64,000 nt of DNA from Tetrapyrgos nigripes (GCA_013368315.1 JAACJM010000001.1:1-64000), one strand, 5' to 3'. Positions 45,721-58,969 are shown, counted from the stretch's first letter. Notes: a model not told the origin generated them from the sequence alone. Numbers and translations: made by a program.

Positions 45721-46407
45721 GTGGGAGTAGAAACGTATACACATATACACACGTAGATATGCTGGGATAGATAACTCTGTACATGTTTTTTCTTGGTCTT
45801 CAATACAGTCTGATGCGTAATGGTAAACGAGTTACATATTATGATAGGACAGGTCACGGTTGACTGGTTTGCGCGTGCGGTGCAATGAAGTAGGTATGTA
45901 AGTTGTTGACACGGAAGTTTAGAACCAGAATCAGAACCAGCACTTGACCAGAACAAAGATTACGATAACTTTAACATACGCAGACAGAACAGACAGAACA
46001 GACAGATCTAGACACCCAAGGCTGAGCGCTGAGGGAAGGGCAGTCGACAGGGAAGACATAGACATAGACTAAGAATAATGAATGAACCTGAATGAATGGG
46101 ATTCTACAATTCTACAATTCTACGGATTCCGATTCTACAGTAGCAGACATAACAGACAGAACAGAACAGAACAGAATAGAACAAAGTGCGCACGACTCAC
46201 GAGCGAGCCAGAACACGGAGAGACAGTCCGTCTATCAAAAGTTCAGAACAGAACAGACAGAGGTAGACAATCGCAATTGGAAGAGATAGGGGGAGAGACG
46301 ATCAGGACAGAGGCAGACAGAGACAGATTCCACATTCGTCAAGGGGTCATGATTAGGCTGAGCATCCGTCGACAACTCTCAGCCAACCCAGAATCAAATA
46401 ACATCTC
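45721..46407. other. Intergenic region with ACAGA-type microsatellites
   Basis: Lies between the convergent 3' ends of GET3 and the HMG-box gene. It contains CAGACAGAACAGACAGAACA at about 45980-46005 and ACAGAACAGAACAGAA at about 46150-46180. An open frame of 160 codons on + (46082-46564) is caused by this low complexity and by antisense of the HMG-gene tail. Confidence 0.5.
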
Positions 46408-48213
46408 CTACTCCCATACACCCACACCCACACCTCCATCCACGCCCACGTCCACGCCTCCTAGGCCTCCATCTCCAAACCCTCCAAACCCTCCAAAACC
46501 CCCAAATCGAGTGAAATTATCAAAGTCGTTGTCGAGGAAGAAATTTGGGTCAGAATCATCGTAGGCTGAGGCATAGATATCAGTATCAGTATCAGTGGTA
46601 CTGGTACTGGTACTGGTGCCGGTCTCGGTCTCGGTCTTGGTCTCGATGTCGACGTTCCTAGTCCCAATCCCAATCCCAGTCCCAGTCCCAGTGCCCACGA
46701 TGCTCCTGCTCCGAACATCATCCACAGTGGCGCTTCCAGTACCAGTGCCAGTACCAGTAAAACTTCCAGCATGACTGGAACCGGTACCGGTACCGACGGG
46801 ACTGGAACTGGAACTGGAACTGGAACTTGTACTGGAGAATGACAATGGCGACGACGCTGACGATAACGATGACGAAATAACAAAATCAAGCTCAGGTTCC
46901 TGAACCTGGTCCTGGTCAAGGTCAAGCCCTCGAGCTTGAGACAACGTGATAAAGCCCAAGTCCGCCTGAAGGTCAAGTGGGCATCCGAATCCGAATTGGA
47001 AAAGGTCCATACTGGAACTAGGAGCGAAGGGGGCCATGTTGGTGTAGCCGTAGTCCATGTGGTTCTGGTTCTGGTTTTGGAGTGAGTATTTCCGATGAAG
47101 AGGAACATGAACATGAACATGAAGGTATGGAGGACGAGAGAAGAACGAGATTGAAGAGATTGAAGATGAAGAGAGAAAAAGAATCAGAAAAACGCGTCAG
47201 TTTAATGACCAGAGCCACAAAAAAGAATAAGTCAGAAGTACGCGCACGCACCATTAGGATTTCGTTCATCTCATTCATCTCTAGCGAAGCGAGCTCCTGT
47301 GCAGGCTTGAACCCAGCTTGCATGTAAGGAAGATGATCCCAGCTGAACTCGGACTGGTCGGTTGGCATTGGCATTGCTCCAGTAAAAGTCATATCCCCTG
47401 GAAGAAGACAATGACCATCCATGTAGTAGTCGGGGTTGTCGATAACATCTGCAGCAGTAACAGCGGGCTGGTCAAGGTAAAGAGGTTGCTGGAGTTGGGC
47501 AAGGGCTTCGTCGTCGCACTCTTGTTTAAATTCTGCTTTCACCGAGGAAGAAAAGGATGGTGAAGGGGATGATCGAGAGGAAGGTGAAGATAACGTAGAC
47601 GATGCTGACGGAGAAACAGCGGCAGCATCCCCCCTCGAGTTCGACCGCTTCGCCCTCAGCCTAGCATTCTTCCTAGTCTTCTGCTTAGGCTTAGGCCTAT
47701 ACTGATACTCAGGATACTTCTCCTCATGTTCCCGTTTCTGGACCCTCGCCAATTCCCTATACACGCTCTTCTCCTCCTCCGGCAACGCCTTCCACTCAGG
47801 TCCGGCTATCTTGCTAAATTCCTTAGAGTTCATACCCGGAGGGTATGAGTCTTTTCGTTTTTCCCATTGTTCGGAACGGTAGACAAAGTATGGGTTGGAT
47901 GGGCGGGGGATTCCGTTTCTGCGGGAGTGAGATTTGGAGCGGTCGATCCGAGGGGGAGGGGAAAGAGAAGGAGAAGGGGAGTGTTCGTTGACGATGACAG
48001 TATGTGAAGTTGGTGAAGGGTTATCATCATGATCAGCGTTAATTTCTTCTACTACTTGAGTGACCGGATATTGATGAGCGATCATTGAACGACGGGTACT
48101 AAAAGGACAAGCGACATACCATGTGCGTCAAGCTGCCCAACTTGAACTTGAACTTGTTGTTCAGAGAGTCTCCTGGATCTTCTAATGGCTTGTGCGCTGC
48201 GTACAACAGGCAT
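46408..48213 (-). CDS. HMG-box (MATA_HMG-type) transcription factor
   Basis: Exon 1 (48120-48213) reads MPVVRSAQAIRRSRRLSEQQ. Exon 2 (from 48054) has an acidic, Ser/Pro-rich region and then the HMG box: IPRPSNPYFVYRSEQWEKRK, NSKEFSKIAGPEWKALPEEE, KSVYRELARVQKREHEEKYP, EYQYRPKPK. This is the sequence-specific MATA_HMG subtype used by fungal mating and sexual-development regulators. A basic stretch follows (KQKTRKNARLRAKRSN), likely nuclear localisation. The last exon starts NQNHMDYGYTNMAPFA and has dipeptide runs (GTGTGTG, TETETGTSTSTSTT, TDTDTD) and a Gly/Val/Asp-rich end, VGVDGGVGVGVWE. The HMG box is intact. A direct mating-type role is not shown: no pheromone receptor or homeodomain gene is in the window. 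Confidence 0.85.
46590..46830 (-). repeat. Hexanucleotide-type coding microsatellites in the HMG gene
   Basis: Runs of GGTACTGGTACTGGTACTGG, GGTCTCGGTCTCGGTCT, CAATCCCAATCCCAGTCCCA and GGAACTGGAACTGGAACTGG follow one another and encode alternating two-residue repeats. The period of six keeps the frame whatever the copy number, so length variation between strains is expected. Confidence 0.8.
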
Positions 48214-49108
48214 AGTACTAGTAGAGGGAATTCGTTTGAAGAAGAAAGACACAGAGACTGGCAAGGGAGGGAAGAAGAAACGCGACTATAATCAGTATTT
48301 GGGGATAGATAAAGATTCGCAAGGCCTCTTTGTCGCGTTTCTGAACGTGAGTCCATACCGAGTGGCACTGGCCAAAGCCGAATCTTCTCCCTTTGGTGAT
48401 TCAGATGCATTGTTTCAGCCTCGAGACACAACTCTGACAAATTATCCGCTGTGTGTGTGGAATGCACAGTTCCCTGTTTGTGAATAAGGGCAGTGAGGAC
48501 CAGAAACAGATAAATTGCTCAGAAACATTGATAAGTCTTCTCGTTTGTCTGTCTTTTTAAAAGACGGGAGAATTGGATTTGAGTGACGTCGAACAATGCA
48601 ACGATTTGCTGTGTTCAGGTCCAAAACTGGAACAGACTGGAGAGCAATGTGATAGAATGTGATCATGAGGGAGAGCGGAGGGAGACGGAGGTTCGGACTT
48701 CCGACCCGCACTGCCAAATCCGGAACTCCGAGATTTCGACACAAACATACATAAGTACAGTATGTATGTTGGTCAAAATCTAACCTCGGGTATCCAAAGG
48801 AGAACTGTAACAAGCATTTTTCGCTACCCATAGACTGTCCGAATAAGCTCAACGCAGAATGAGAATTACTCGTTAAATTTCTTACGAGTTATCGGAAGTG
48901 TGACAAGTGAGTCACGCGAGGCTATCGATATCCAAACCTTTTGCCTTCCGGTTCTCTTTCACGCCCTTGCCATTAGGTGTCTCTTTGTTTGAGTTCGTAA
49001 TCCAAGGTTCCGCAAAACCAAGACAACGAGTGCGGTCGTTCCCGCTTCGGCGAGTCCGAGTAGAAAGACTTGTACCTTTGTCCTCATCCTGCCTCTACTT
49101 TCTCAAAT
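48214..49108. promoter_or_regulatory. Divergent intergenic region between HMG gene and TFIIIC gene
   Basis: About 900 bp hold the 5' regions of both genes. Only short frames occur, such as those at 48442-48852 on -, and none is conserved-looking. No specific binding site could be assigned. Confidence 0.4.
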
Positions 49109-52100
49109 ATGGATGAGCTACTTCATCACTGCTTGCGCGAATTGAGCTTTGATGGTGACCTCGGTGAGTTTATGTTCTCATTCATTCATTCATGTGATAA
49201 ACTTCTGCCGAACTCTTGGACAAAGTGAAGAGGGTTCGAACCCGCTTTCTGGCTTTTACTCATAAACATAAACCGCTTTTTTCAGGTTGTAATGTTTCTA
49301 GACTTGGCGATTTCATCAATGATTTCTACAACCATTCGTTCACTGCTCGTGGTCAAAAGGTCGACGACGCATTTTGTGCTTTTGTATGGTCTTTGGTGGT
49401 GCAGCAGCCTACGGTTCGTGTTGGGACAATCCCGGATGGAATAACGTCGGAGGTGTGGATTGCTCCTCAAACGAGTGCGAAAAGGAAGGCAAATGCAAAG
49501 GGTGAAGAACATGTCGAGGTGCAACCGGCTGAGTTGATTCTAGTACCTGATGCAAAATCAACACCGTTGGCGGAACTTCAGGAGGAGTATGGTGATAAAT
49601 TGAGGATTGCTAGTAATCCGGATGCGATATATGCTTCTATTACCGGATCACATATTCGGGTCAGTCTCTTGTGCCTTTTACTATGTTTTTGTACATTTAT
49701 CGTCCCTTCCTTTCTAGTTTCCCAAGATGAGTCCGATGGTGTACTCTGCTCTCCAGATCATCACGAGAGGAAGGGATGACGGTGTCACAGTGGTACAGCT
49801 TGGTCAACAGTCCAAGTATGACCAGAAGACATGTTTCTACCTTGTCAAGCAACTGACAGAACTCAATCTCGTGTATGTTTGATATATCTCCATCATTCTT
49901 CCCATCCTTCTAATTCTTGTCTCCAGCGTCAAAGTTCGCCGAGGTGGTGTCGGCACTCATTTCGTCATTCATCGCTACTTCTTTGAAAGAAGTCCCTCAT
50001 GGAAGGCTATCCGAGAAGAGGAAATCTCAGCAGAATTGACGAGAAAGGGTGCTGAACAACCAAAACCCGACGTGCCAGATGAGGAAGAGAAGGACAAGGA
50101 AACCGCAGACTCGCTCAATTTTACACCGATAGATGCTCGTCACCTATCAAGTCTACCACTGGTCCGTGCTCGTGTGGTGAAGCTGTTGAAGGCCTCTAGG
50201 AACCATATGCATGTTTCGAGTAACATGCTGTTGACTATCGTAAGGTTTCTTAGATATCAATGGTCTGCTTTGTCTGATAATTTGGTCAAAGGGATTTTCA
50301 AACCCCACCAAAACGGATCGTCGTTTCTTTCAAAGTCGAATCAGGGAACTAGTGCAGCAAGGAATTCTAGAGAAGGTCATTGTGCCAAACAGTCGGAAGA
50401 AGTCGTCTTCAGTTCTTTGTCTGCGTTTGGTGGACGAAAAGGGCTCAAGCGAGGGTAAGGATGATGATGATGATGATGATGATGTCGTTGTGCTACGACC
50501 TCAAGACGACAAAGACGAAGAGGATTTTTGTAAGGAAAAACCTATCAGCTTTTTTAAAATAAATTCTGACCACCATTCGCTAGCTCAAGACGGTGTCAAA
50601 ATGAACATGACCATTCACAAGCAAATCATCGATCTTCTTGAACAATCTGGCACTACTGGAATGACCTTGAATGTGAGGTTTGCAAGCCTTTCCTGCGTCT
50701 TAGTAATTTGTCTCATGTCTCATTCAGGAACTTTCATCCGCCCTCTGCAATTTCGATAAGCGTACCATCGAGCTCCTCCTTACTCGTGCCGAAAAGTTTC
50801 CGCCCCCTACCCACTTGAGCGACTTGGGCATTGCCGGCTTGATGGAAACCAGTGGTCGAGAACGAAGACACCGATACTTCACAGTCTCAGCTTATCGTAC
50901 TCTCGTTGCTCGCGAAGGTCTTGATCAATCCACAGCTGGATATGGCGATGTCGACTTGAGTCAGGCTGAACAATTCATGTCCGTGGAAGCTGATGCGTTT
51001 TACGATAACGAAGCGTCTCTTGAAGCGTATCAGGATGCTTTCAAAGAGGAGATCAGTGGGAAAGGTGGGAAAGGCAAGAAATCTGCGTCTACTGCTTCAG
51101 CCAATGCTGTCAAACGTACCAAGTCGAAGAAGAGAGCGCGGGAAGAAGATGGAGAACCGAGTGCTTCAACGAGAAAGGGGAAGAAGCGTAAGGTGGCTGC
51201 AGACGATGGTGAAGGTGCTGAAGGTTCTATATCAGTGGGTCCGGTTGGGATGAACAACGAAGGTACGTGCTGGTAGTTTCGAAGACTCTCACTTGGCTCT
51301 AATTACCTGTTGGCTTTACAGCTGCGTCTAAAACTCCCTCAATCCCCAAGAAACGTGGACGTGTGGCCAAAGATACAGCTGCATCTGAGGGGGCCGAAGG
51401 GTCAATCAGCTCTGCTCCCAAGAGACGTGGTCGTCCTCCAAAGGACCCAGCTGGAGCTTCTGCTACCCCCAAGAAGCGTGGACGGCCACGTAAGAATCCT
51501 GTGGTATCCGCTCCTGCGGAACCCTCTGGAGAATCAGCTGATACTCCAGTTGCGACGTCTTCAGTTGCAATTACACAAGACGTTTCTGGCATCACACCAG
51601 AGAATGGAGATCAAGACCGGGAAAGGCTACCATCCAGCGCTGCCAGGAATAGCAGAGTACAGTCGGAGATGCCTGACGGTGAAGACCCTGCGCCTCTACC
51701 AGAGAGTACGCTTCCCGATGGACAGGTCGCCGGTGTCCAACCAATGCAGGAAGAACGAGATGGTACCGAGCAACGTGACCTCACTACCTTGCCCGTTGAT
51801 GCATCAGCTACAGAAGGGCCTGATTCTGGTCATGTTCAAACTATGGATGTCGATACGGTCGCTGAATATGATCCTTCTTATGAAAGTATGCATATTTCTG
51901 CCGATGAGCCCGCTCAGGTCAATAGACAACCCGACACCGACGTGCAGATGGCTTCAGATGAAGCAGCACTTTCTGGAATTTCACCAGACCGACCCGCAGG
52001 AGTCTCTACACAGCAGCCCACCAGGGCAGCTTCCCTCGCACCAGTAGTACTGGCTCAGAGTCAGTCTATGACTCCACGGCTCTCTCAAGCTGCTCATGAT

Positions 52101-55100
52101 GTCCCACAATCCGGTCCTAGTCGATTAATGCCCGGAACTCAGCCTGCTCAATCACGTGGCAGAGTCAATGTCTCCAACCTTCGGCGCGAAAACGAGCTTC
52201 TTCGAGTGGTGGAAATCATGGGTGGGATTGTCAACATCCAGACCAAGGAGATCTACGATACACACATGACTCTATTGGAGACACTAGCCAAGGAAGGAGA
52301 ACCCACGAGTTCCCCTGTTGGGATTAGAACCGATAAACGTACTGTCGCGTCTACATTCAGTAGTTTGAAGAGCCGAGGCAAGATCAAGCAGGTTACTACC
52401 TCTATTCCATCCCACCTGGGCATGACCCGTCCTACCGTTGTCGTGTATCTACCCACCGTCGATCAGGAGAAAGTGAATTCATTTCTCGCCGAGCTCAGTC
52501 GAAGTGCTCCTCCCCCTGTTCCCTCACCCTATGGCAGAAAAATCAGTGAGCCTTTAGACTATGGTGCTGATGCCACGCGACTTACCAAGAACGCGCTTCC
52601 GTTGCAACTACTACAGCTGGAAAAGCCGGGAACAGATAATAACGAAAGGTGGATCAAGAATGCTGCCAGGGCAGACCAGCTATTTGCCTTGGACGAGGCA
52701 ACGATCAGAGAGGTTCTGCTTACGGAACGGACCACTATTGGGCAGTATCATGGGACTATCGTTGCCAAGATGTTGCGAGCCCGAGAGCTTCACCTGTCCC
52801 TTTTGAAGGCGTTCGAGACTGGCGCTTCGTCTGCGCAGATAGTCTCTCACGGACAGAGGATCATCAAGATCGACTACTTGTGCCAGGAGCTCCCCCTTGG
52901 ACTGTATTGTAAATTAGTCCCTGCGTTACAGCATTGTGATGAACTTGCTCGGTTCATGTCCACGGAAGAGGGTCTGAACACCATTGTAAAAGACTTGCCT
53001 GATAAACTTCTCAGTGCGCTTCAGATAGGCAGGTCGAGAGCCCGTACGAGAATTTTGGATTCACTGGAGATACTTCGGTGTCTATACCTCGCTACTCCCC
53101 TTCGACCATCGACCTCTCCAACTCCTTGGCTCACGTGCCAACCCAATGGAGAACATCCCGTCGCTTTCGACAAGGATCCTCTAGATGGCTGGACTCCAGG
53201 TACGCCGAGCGCAGCCCCCAGCTATTGGGTCCTTACAAACAAAGCCCCAATCTACCACTGGGCTCGCTCGGAAACGACTCCACCGTTCCTACAAGACGTG
53301 TCCATTGACAACTTGAATCATGCTTTGCAATATTGGTCCACATTACGAGAAGCATGTGTCAACAAACAGCTGGCCGTCATCGACGCGGGATGTAACAGTT
53401 CTGTGGGGCCCCCAGAGGCTAGTCAGCGTATCGCCAAAGCGTTGCGACGACGAGTCTCCTGGAATACCGAGTACGTCATGACATGGCATCAGACACAGTA
53501 CCTCAAGAAGTTTTACGAAGTCTCAAACGGAAACACTCCTCTTGATTTGGACGATGCCGAAGATCAGATTAACAAGATCTCCTGGGTTGTCAGTGCTCCT
53601 CAGGAAGTGGTGCGAGAGTACTATGCATCTATCAGGATACGGTTGAAAGCAGAGATGGCAGAAGTTCGCAAGAGACGGAAGAAGGATTCTGAGAAATGGG
53701 CAGAGCTGGAAGCAAAAGCCTCGCTTGTGAAAAAGGCTCAAGAAGCTCGACAGCACCGCGAGAACGAATGGGAAGGGTTGATGAAACGAGTACATCCAGA
53801 GCCTTTGAGCAAAGCTGCATTGGCTCGCGTCAAACGAATCCAGAACCAATTCTTCCAGTCAACCGCCATTGACACTCAGAAATGGGAGATCGAGATCCAG
53901 GAGGCTGTCCGAGAGGCAGAAATTGTATCGAAGAAACCATTGAAGCCTAATCGTCGAATTGCACCAGCTGTACCGGTGAAGAAAATGGTAATGCTGCAAG
54001 GTCTATCTGCTGAAGCACCTCCACTAGCCTCCAATCCTCCCGAGAAGTCTATTACGAGTCTTATTGCCGAGCAAGGTCCTGCGGCTCCTCCAAAGCCACC
54101 TGCAAAAAAGAAGAGAAAAAGGTCCGATTCCGAAGCTGGTAAGTTATAGCTGGGTCATTGATATGTGAAAACCCTAATTGTTGGCAGATCAAGAAGAGAC
54201 CAAGAAGACTCAAACTCGTAGACATCGTTTCCAATGGAACAGAGATTACGATGAACTAGCCCGTGATGCATCTGCTATCATCAAGGCCAGATGTCGTGAT
54301 GCACCCCGTCTTGACTGGGGTGCGTATGAACAAGTACTCCCTGCAGTACCGCGAAACACGGTTCGGCAAAGAGTCGCGCATCTTCGTGAAATACCTGGCA
54401 ACGAAACCTATCTGAACCGCTTGGAACAGCGCTGGTATGAGCTTTGGCAGCAGCACCGGGGCACAGAGCACCTACCTGATGATGATCCCACTCACGCAAC
54501 CAATTTTGACCTGATCAAACACATCGAGTTTCTCCGCAAGCACATCGACAAAAATGCTTTGTGAGTAATGTTTACAAGGGAGTGTTTCTGTACTGACATT
54601 CTCCAGACGTGTTGGCTATGCTCAGCCTCAGCATAACGTTGGAGTGACGATTCCAGATACGGTAGAAAAGCTGCTTGAGCAATATGACGTCACCGAAAGC
54701 TCAACCTCCGGACCCACTTACGACTTTGTGTGGAACGCGCTAGTCGAGGAGGGCCGTGAAAAGAGATTGCTTAATCAACCGTTTGTCACAAAGTTGGACG
54801 ACCTGTCGTTTGAAGATGCCTCAACGGAAGTTGTCTCTCTCGCGGAGTCTGCTCTGAAGGTATGCCTTGTAATTCGGTACTTTCTTTTTTTGCTAAGCCA
54901 TCCCTTCAGATGGTATTGGGGACACCGAACGAAGTCTACGAGTCTGACGCCGCCTCTCAGTTGTTACATAGCGTTGGTGAAAAAGCCGGTGCAGCAGCTC
55001 AAAGTAATCTTCTTAATCGAGGGTTTCTCTCCAAACTCGTCCGAGATACTAGCAAACCTCGGCCTGGGCGAGTCCTGAAGATATCTGAAGTGTGAGTTTA

Positions 55101-56384
55101 TGATTCTCTTAGCCTGCTTCTTCACTGACCGACATTCTAGCAATCAAAATGCTCTCGGTGGACCCATTAACCGTGACATTTTTCAGGACGCTGCCACTCT
55201 TGAAGATTTATCTGCCGAGGAGGAAGGCGTCTTCCGGGAATGGCCACTACTCGCAACGGATGGTGATATGGCCAGCTTGATCCAACTGGTCTCTGATGAC
55301 AAGGTCGCCTTTGAAATCGACACTTCGCATCCTCAAGCTATGCGTCCCGCTCTTGACTGGAACAGCAAGAAGGCTGGTACGTATATTCGGTTCTCATTCT
55401 AGGGTTCTACTCATGAACTCTATGCTAGACGATGACCAGATCGAAACAGCTATTCAAGTTTCTTTCCATGGCTTAACTATCCCAACTGCAAATTTGGACC
55501 TAGGACTAGGGTCACCACCAGTGGATATCTCTATGACAGTGGATGGTCCTTCAGCACCCTCAGCGCCCTTAGCAGTTCACGGCAAAATGGTGGATGGAAG
55601 TCCTGGTTGCTGTAGGCACTTTGCTGATAGAGGGGTTATTGACTGCTCGGCTTGCTTGGATGAAACTTGGAACGCACGCTCTGCGACCCTCACTCCGGCT
55701 GATCAGGAGACAGGCCAATTCGTCTTATTCCTGGTAGCTCAGGCTGGAGAAAACGGCGTGACAAAGGAGGAATTCTTGGTGGGTCGGCAGATAAGATACC
55801 ACCTGGACACATCTGATCGCATTGTCATTTCTAGGTGAACACTAAGGTGTCTGAGGAAGACTTGCTTCGTGTCTTGGCAAAGATGACAGAAGAACCTGTC
55901 CCCTTGTTGAACTGGATCGGCTACAATTCTTCCTTCCTTATATCCTCAGCTCAATCAAGACTTTGGACAGTATCTGTATCAGAAAATCCCATGATGAGGG
56001 TATTACCAAGACGTTGGCTGGACATATTTGGAGGCAAGATTAGTGACGTTTGGGAGGCAGCATTGAAAGCCGTGGTGGGAACGATTGTCTTCCGACCCGG
56101 TATCTCTCAGGTATGATTGTTTGGTGTTCCTGTCCTTGTATTCCGTTGCTAATTGACAATCCCCGTAGACCGAACTTTATTGGCGGCTTAGGTCTGTATA
56201 CGACAGGCAGGAAATAATCGACCTCCTACGTGCTCTATATGAGGAGGGTTTCTTGAGGAACTATAGAGTCATAGCATGCTCTGTATCGAAAATTGAGAGT
56301 ACCGCTCTGGGGGCATTGGGTAGGGAAGAGGAAAAGAGAGTTTTCTGGTTCGTTGACGAATCCAAGCATTGGTATCATATTTAA
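49109..56384 (+). CDS. TFIIIC B-block-binding subunit (tau138/Sfc3-like)
   Basis: Largest subunit of TFIIIC, which recognises the B box of tRNA genes and recruits TFIIIB and RNA polymerase III. Exon 1 starts MDELLHHCLRELSFDGDLG. The next exons read VSRLGDFINDFYNHSFTARG, then the B-block winged helix: MSPMVYSALQIITRGRDDGV, KYDQKTCFYLVKQLTELNLV. More winged-helix segments follow (MTIHKQIIDLLEQSGTTGMT; RENELLRVVEIMGGIVN). A basic linker has two AT-hooks, KRRGRPPKD and KKRGRPRKN (about 51420-51500). A long helical middle contains RWIKNAARADQLFALDEATI. A final winged helix reads TELYWRLRSVYDRQEIIDLL, and the protein ends WYHI and TAA. A run of eight or more Asp codons (50459-50485) lies in a linker. 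The central exon starting before 51363 is continuous to about 54138. No lesion was seen. Confidence 0.87.
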
Positions 56385-57243
56385 ACGATGTAGCAAGCTA
56401 AGAACCGTGTAGCATGATTGACAAAAGTACTGTAGAGTATATTCTTTTTAGCAATAGTCAAGTATGATGTGTAGCAATATATTCATGGCCAAGTCATGTC
56501 GGGGTGCGCGGTGAACATCCTTTCACTTGACGTAACAAAATGCGAGCGTCGGCACAAAGCATGGTCCTTTTAGCCAAAAAACTTTTTTTCTTCCAACTTC
56601 TCAGTACAGTACACTGAGTCGCTTTGTCTGCTTCCCTCATCTTATCCTAAGCGAACGCCACTCTGTTCTCATCTGAAAGTCTCAGAAGTCTCGGAAACTT
56701 GACTTAAGTGAGCCAGCGAAGCTGTCGCTGGCATGCACGAGTCCGTCTAGCCTTGGTCCAGTCTGTGAAGACCACAGTAGCGACTACACTTGCGGGTCTG
56801 TGGAGTGCATAGTCCGAGAATCAAGATGGTGATGAGGTGAGGGACCTGACTGACAGACTTGGAGGTTTCTTCTATGACGATTACAGTCCCGGGGTGAATG
56901 CCTGATACTGAGCAGTTATGTACATAGCAACGCAACGACAAAAAGAGAAAAAAAGTTAACGCATTCCAGTCATATCATCAGACCCCTAGCTTTAGCCTCT
57001 GAAAGTCGTCACCTGCGAGGTCGTACTAGTAATGCTACCAGAGAACTAAAAGCTACTAGTACATGTAGTTCATAAAAACGACCATCCTATCGTACACGAG
57101 TCTATCCATATTTACAACGCGCTCTTAAACATAACTATATCCTGAAAACCCTCCCTGACCAACTCCAAAAACATATTCCACAATTCCTGAGAGGTTGAGT
57201 CACCCACCACCTCGATCCCTGGATATTAACGTTCAATTTCCCA
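56385..57243. other. Intergenic region between convergent genes
   Basis: Between the 3' ends of the TFIIIC gene and the acyltransferase-like gene. No coding frame of interest, no terminal repeats and no tRNA were recognised. Confidence 0.45.
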
Positions 57244-58816
57244 TTATACTGCTACGCATGTACGACTCTCGCAGCAGAATTGACTGTATGCATTCCGAAT
57301 CTCGAATTTATCAGGGTATTTGTCTGCGTACAATGGGCGGTATTTGGTGAACCATCTGAGTTTCTCGACGTCGCCCAAGGAGGAGGACATGATGCCAGGT
57401 GCGGACATGACGAAGCCGTCGATTTTGAGGGCCATTTGTTCCACAGTGCTGGAGACGAGGTGATATTGATGGGGTTTGACCTATCACGAAGATTTTTCAT
57501 CAATCATGCTTCAGTTAAAAAGCATTACGACGTCAACTCACCTTAGATATCCTTCTTTCAGAGCGGCTTGAGTATCCGTGGCGACGTCTTCCCAAAACGA
57601 GCTTGGAGAGAGACTCTTGTGAACGTTTCGATCATTGCCAATATAAAGGCATTGACGAATAAAGTCCGTGTCGTGCTTAGTGGGGAAGCCAATGTTGACC
57701 AAACCTCCCGTTCCACAGTCACCCAATCGTTTCGCAGAGAAGGGAGAAATAGATGTACGCTGGAAAGACGCGCGGGACGTCAGGATCATTCAAGTATAAA
57801 GAGAAAGAAGCATAGCGTACCATATCAGCAATGTTTACCGTGACGGTACGAATCTATGCGTCTTTGAGCGATTTGAGCACCCTCTATTGTTGAGCAGGTG
57901 TAAGAGTAGGGACGGAGCGTAACATTGTCTTCAACTCGACTAACAAGAGTACAGAGTTGATAGCAGAGGTCATGCTGATGTAGTATCTCTTGTAAAGCAA
58001 ATCGGAAGACTTGGTCTCTGTCGGTGAGTAAAAAACAGTTTCTTGAAGTCCTTCAACGCTTGTGAAGAATCGGACCTTCAAGGAGGATCGGACGAATTAC
58101 CTCTGTATATGTTGAAGCAAAGCAATATCAGTGGGTGCCCAGACACAAATGGGATAATAGAAGGACAAAGCTAGCATTGGTAACATACCGGGGACAAGAG
58201 AAAGGGAGTCTTGTGCGTCTCGGCACCTTGCATTAGGAATAGGAATAGTCCGTGTGGTAGTTGGGCAGTTGACCTCTTCTCTCCACCTCAAAGACGCACA
58301 CGGGGTTGTATCCATTCCGTCCATTTTGTCATGAAGGATGCGGAACATGCGCTCGGCAACAGGGAATAAGTCGCGACCGTCAGAAGTCCAGTGAGAACCT
58401 GTACGTGGAGACGACCATGAGCTATGTCCGTGATTGAGAAAAGAAAGAAGTATAACACACATGAGAAACCAGCCCTGCCCACTCCCCATCGGCCACTTCG
58501 CAAGACGCATCTCCAACCCAAACTGTCCCGCACAAGGCTTCCAGTGCCTGTCTTTCATCTCCACCTCCCACTCATTCAACGTCTTCGTCTCCTTCCTCCA
58601 TACAATTGTCTCACCAGCCCATGCTTCTGTTTTTTCTGGACCAGATGATCTCTTATACATGAACATATACGAATTGTGCGGAGCGTTAGGTTGGCTTGAA
58701 GTCCGGACGGCTATCCAAGGTGCCACAAAATGTGCTTTAATCCAAGCGGAACGGATAAGGGGAGCGAGTTCTTCAACTGTGTATGATTTCTTGAAGTGCA
58801 TTTCACTGATGGCCAT
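57244..58816 (-). CDS. Acyltransferase-like protein with HxxxDG motif
   Basis: From ATG 58816 it reads MAISEMHFKKSYTVEELAPL, IRSAWIKAHFVAPWIAVRTS, and WKPCAGQFGLEMRLAKWP. After an intron (about 58430-58480) comes GSHWTSDGRDLFPVAERMF, whose H-W-T-S-D-G fits the catalytic HxxxDG of the CoA-dependent acyltransferase/condensation fold. Later exons give TKSSDLLYKRYYISMTSAIN, SPFSAKRLGDCGTGGLVNIG, ALKIDGFVMSAPGIMSSSLG and the end KFEIRNAYSQFCCESRTCV. Length (about 400-450 residues) and the SSSLGDVEK segment near the C-terminus suit stand-alone fungal acyltransferases of this fold. Substrate unknown. Exon joins between 57880 and 58250 are uncertain, and an upstream start at 58969 is possible but reads less naturally. 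The neighbours do not suggest a biosynthetic cluster. Confidence 0.6.
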
Positions 58817-58969
58817 GATATAGCCCCAACCGTCTCCAAGGTCGCTGAGGACGAGGATGAGGTCAAGAATGTTAAGAACGAAGATGGACGCGTGAAATGA
58901 TGTAATGCAGAACAGCCATCTAGACAACACGCCGAAAAGACAAAAATATCCACTCGACGGATAGATCAC

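Noticed and set aside
46461..47120. 219-codon alternative frame overlapping the HMG-gene tail
   Set aside because: It reads the hexanucleotide repeats in another frame (VPVPVPV-like). The HMG-box frame continues through a good splice acceptor in the chosen frame.
46408..48213. Calling the HMG-box gene a mating-type locus
   Set aside because: Agaricomycete mating loci are marked by homeodomain and pheromone/receptor genes, and none is in the window.
51310..52047. 245-codon frame on + overlapping the TFIIIC exon
   Set aside because: Shadow of the 928-codon exon in a different frame; no conserved content.
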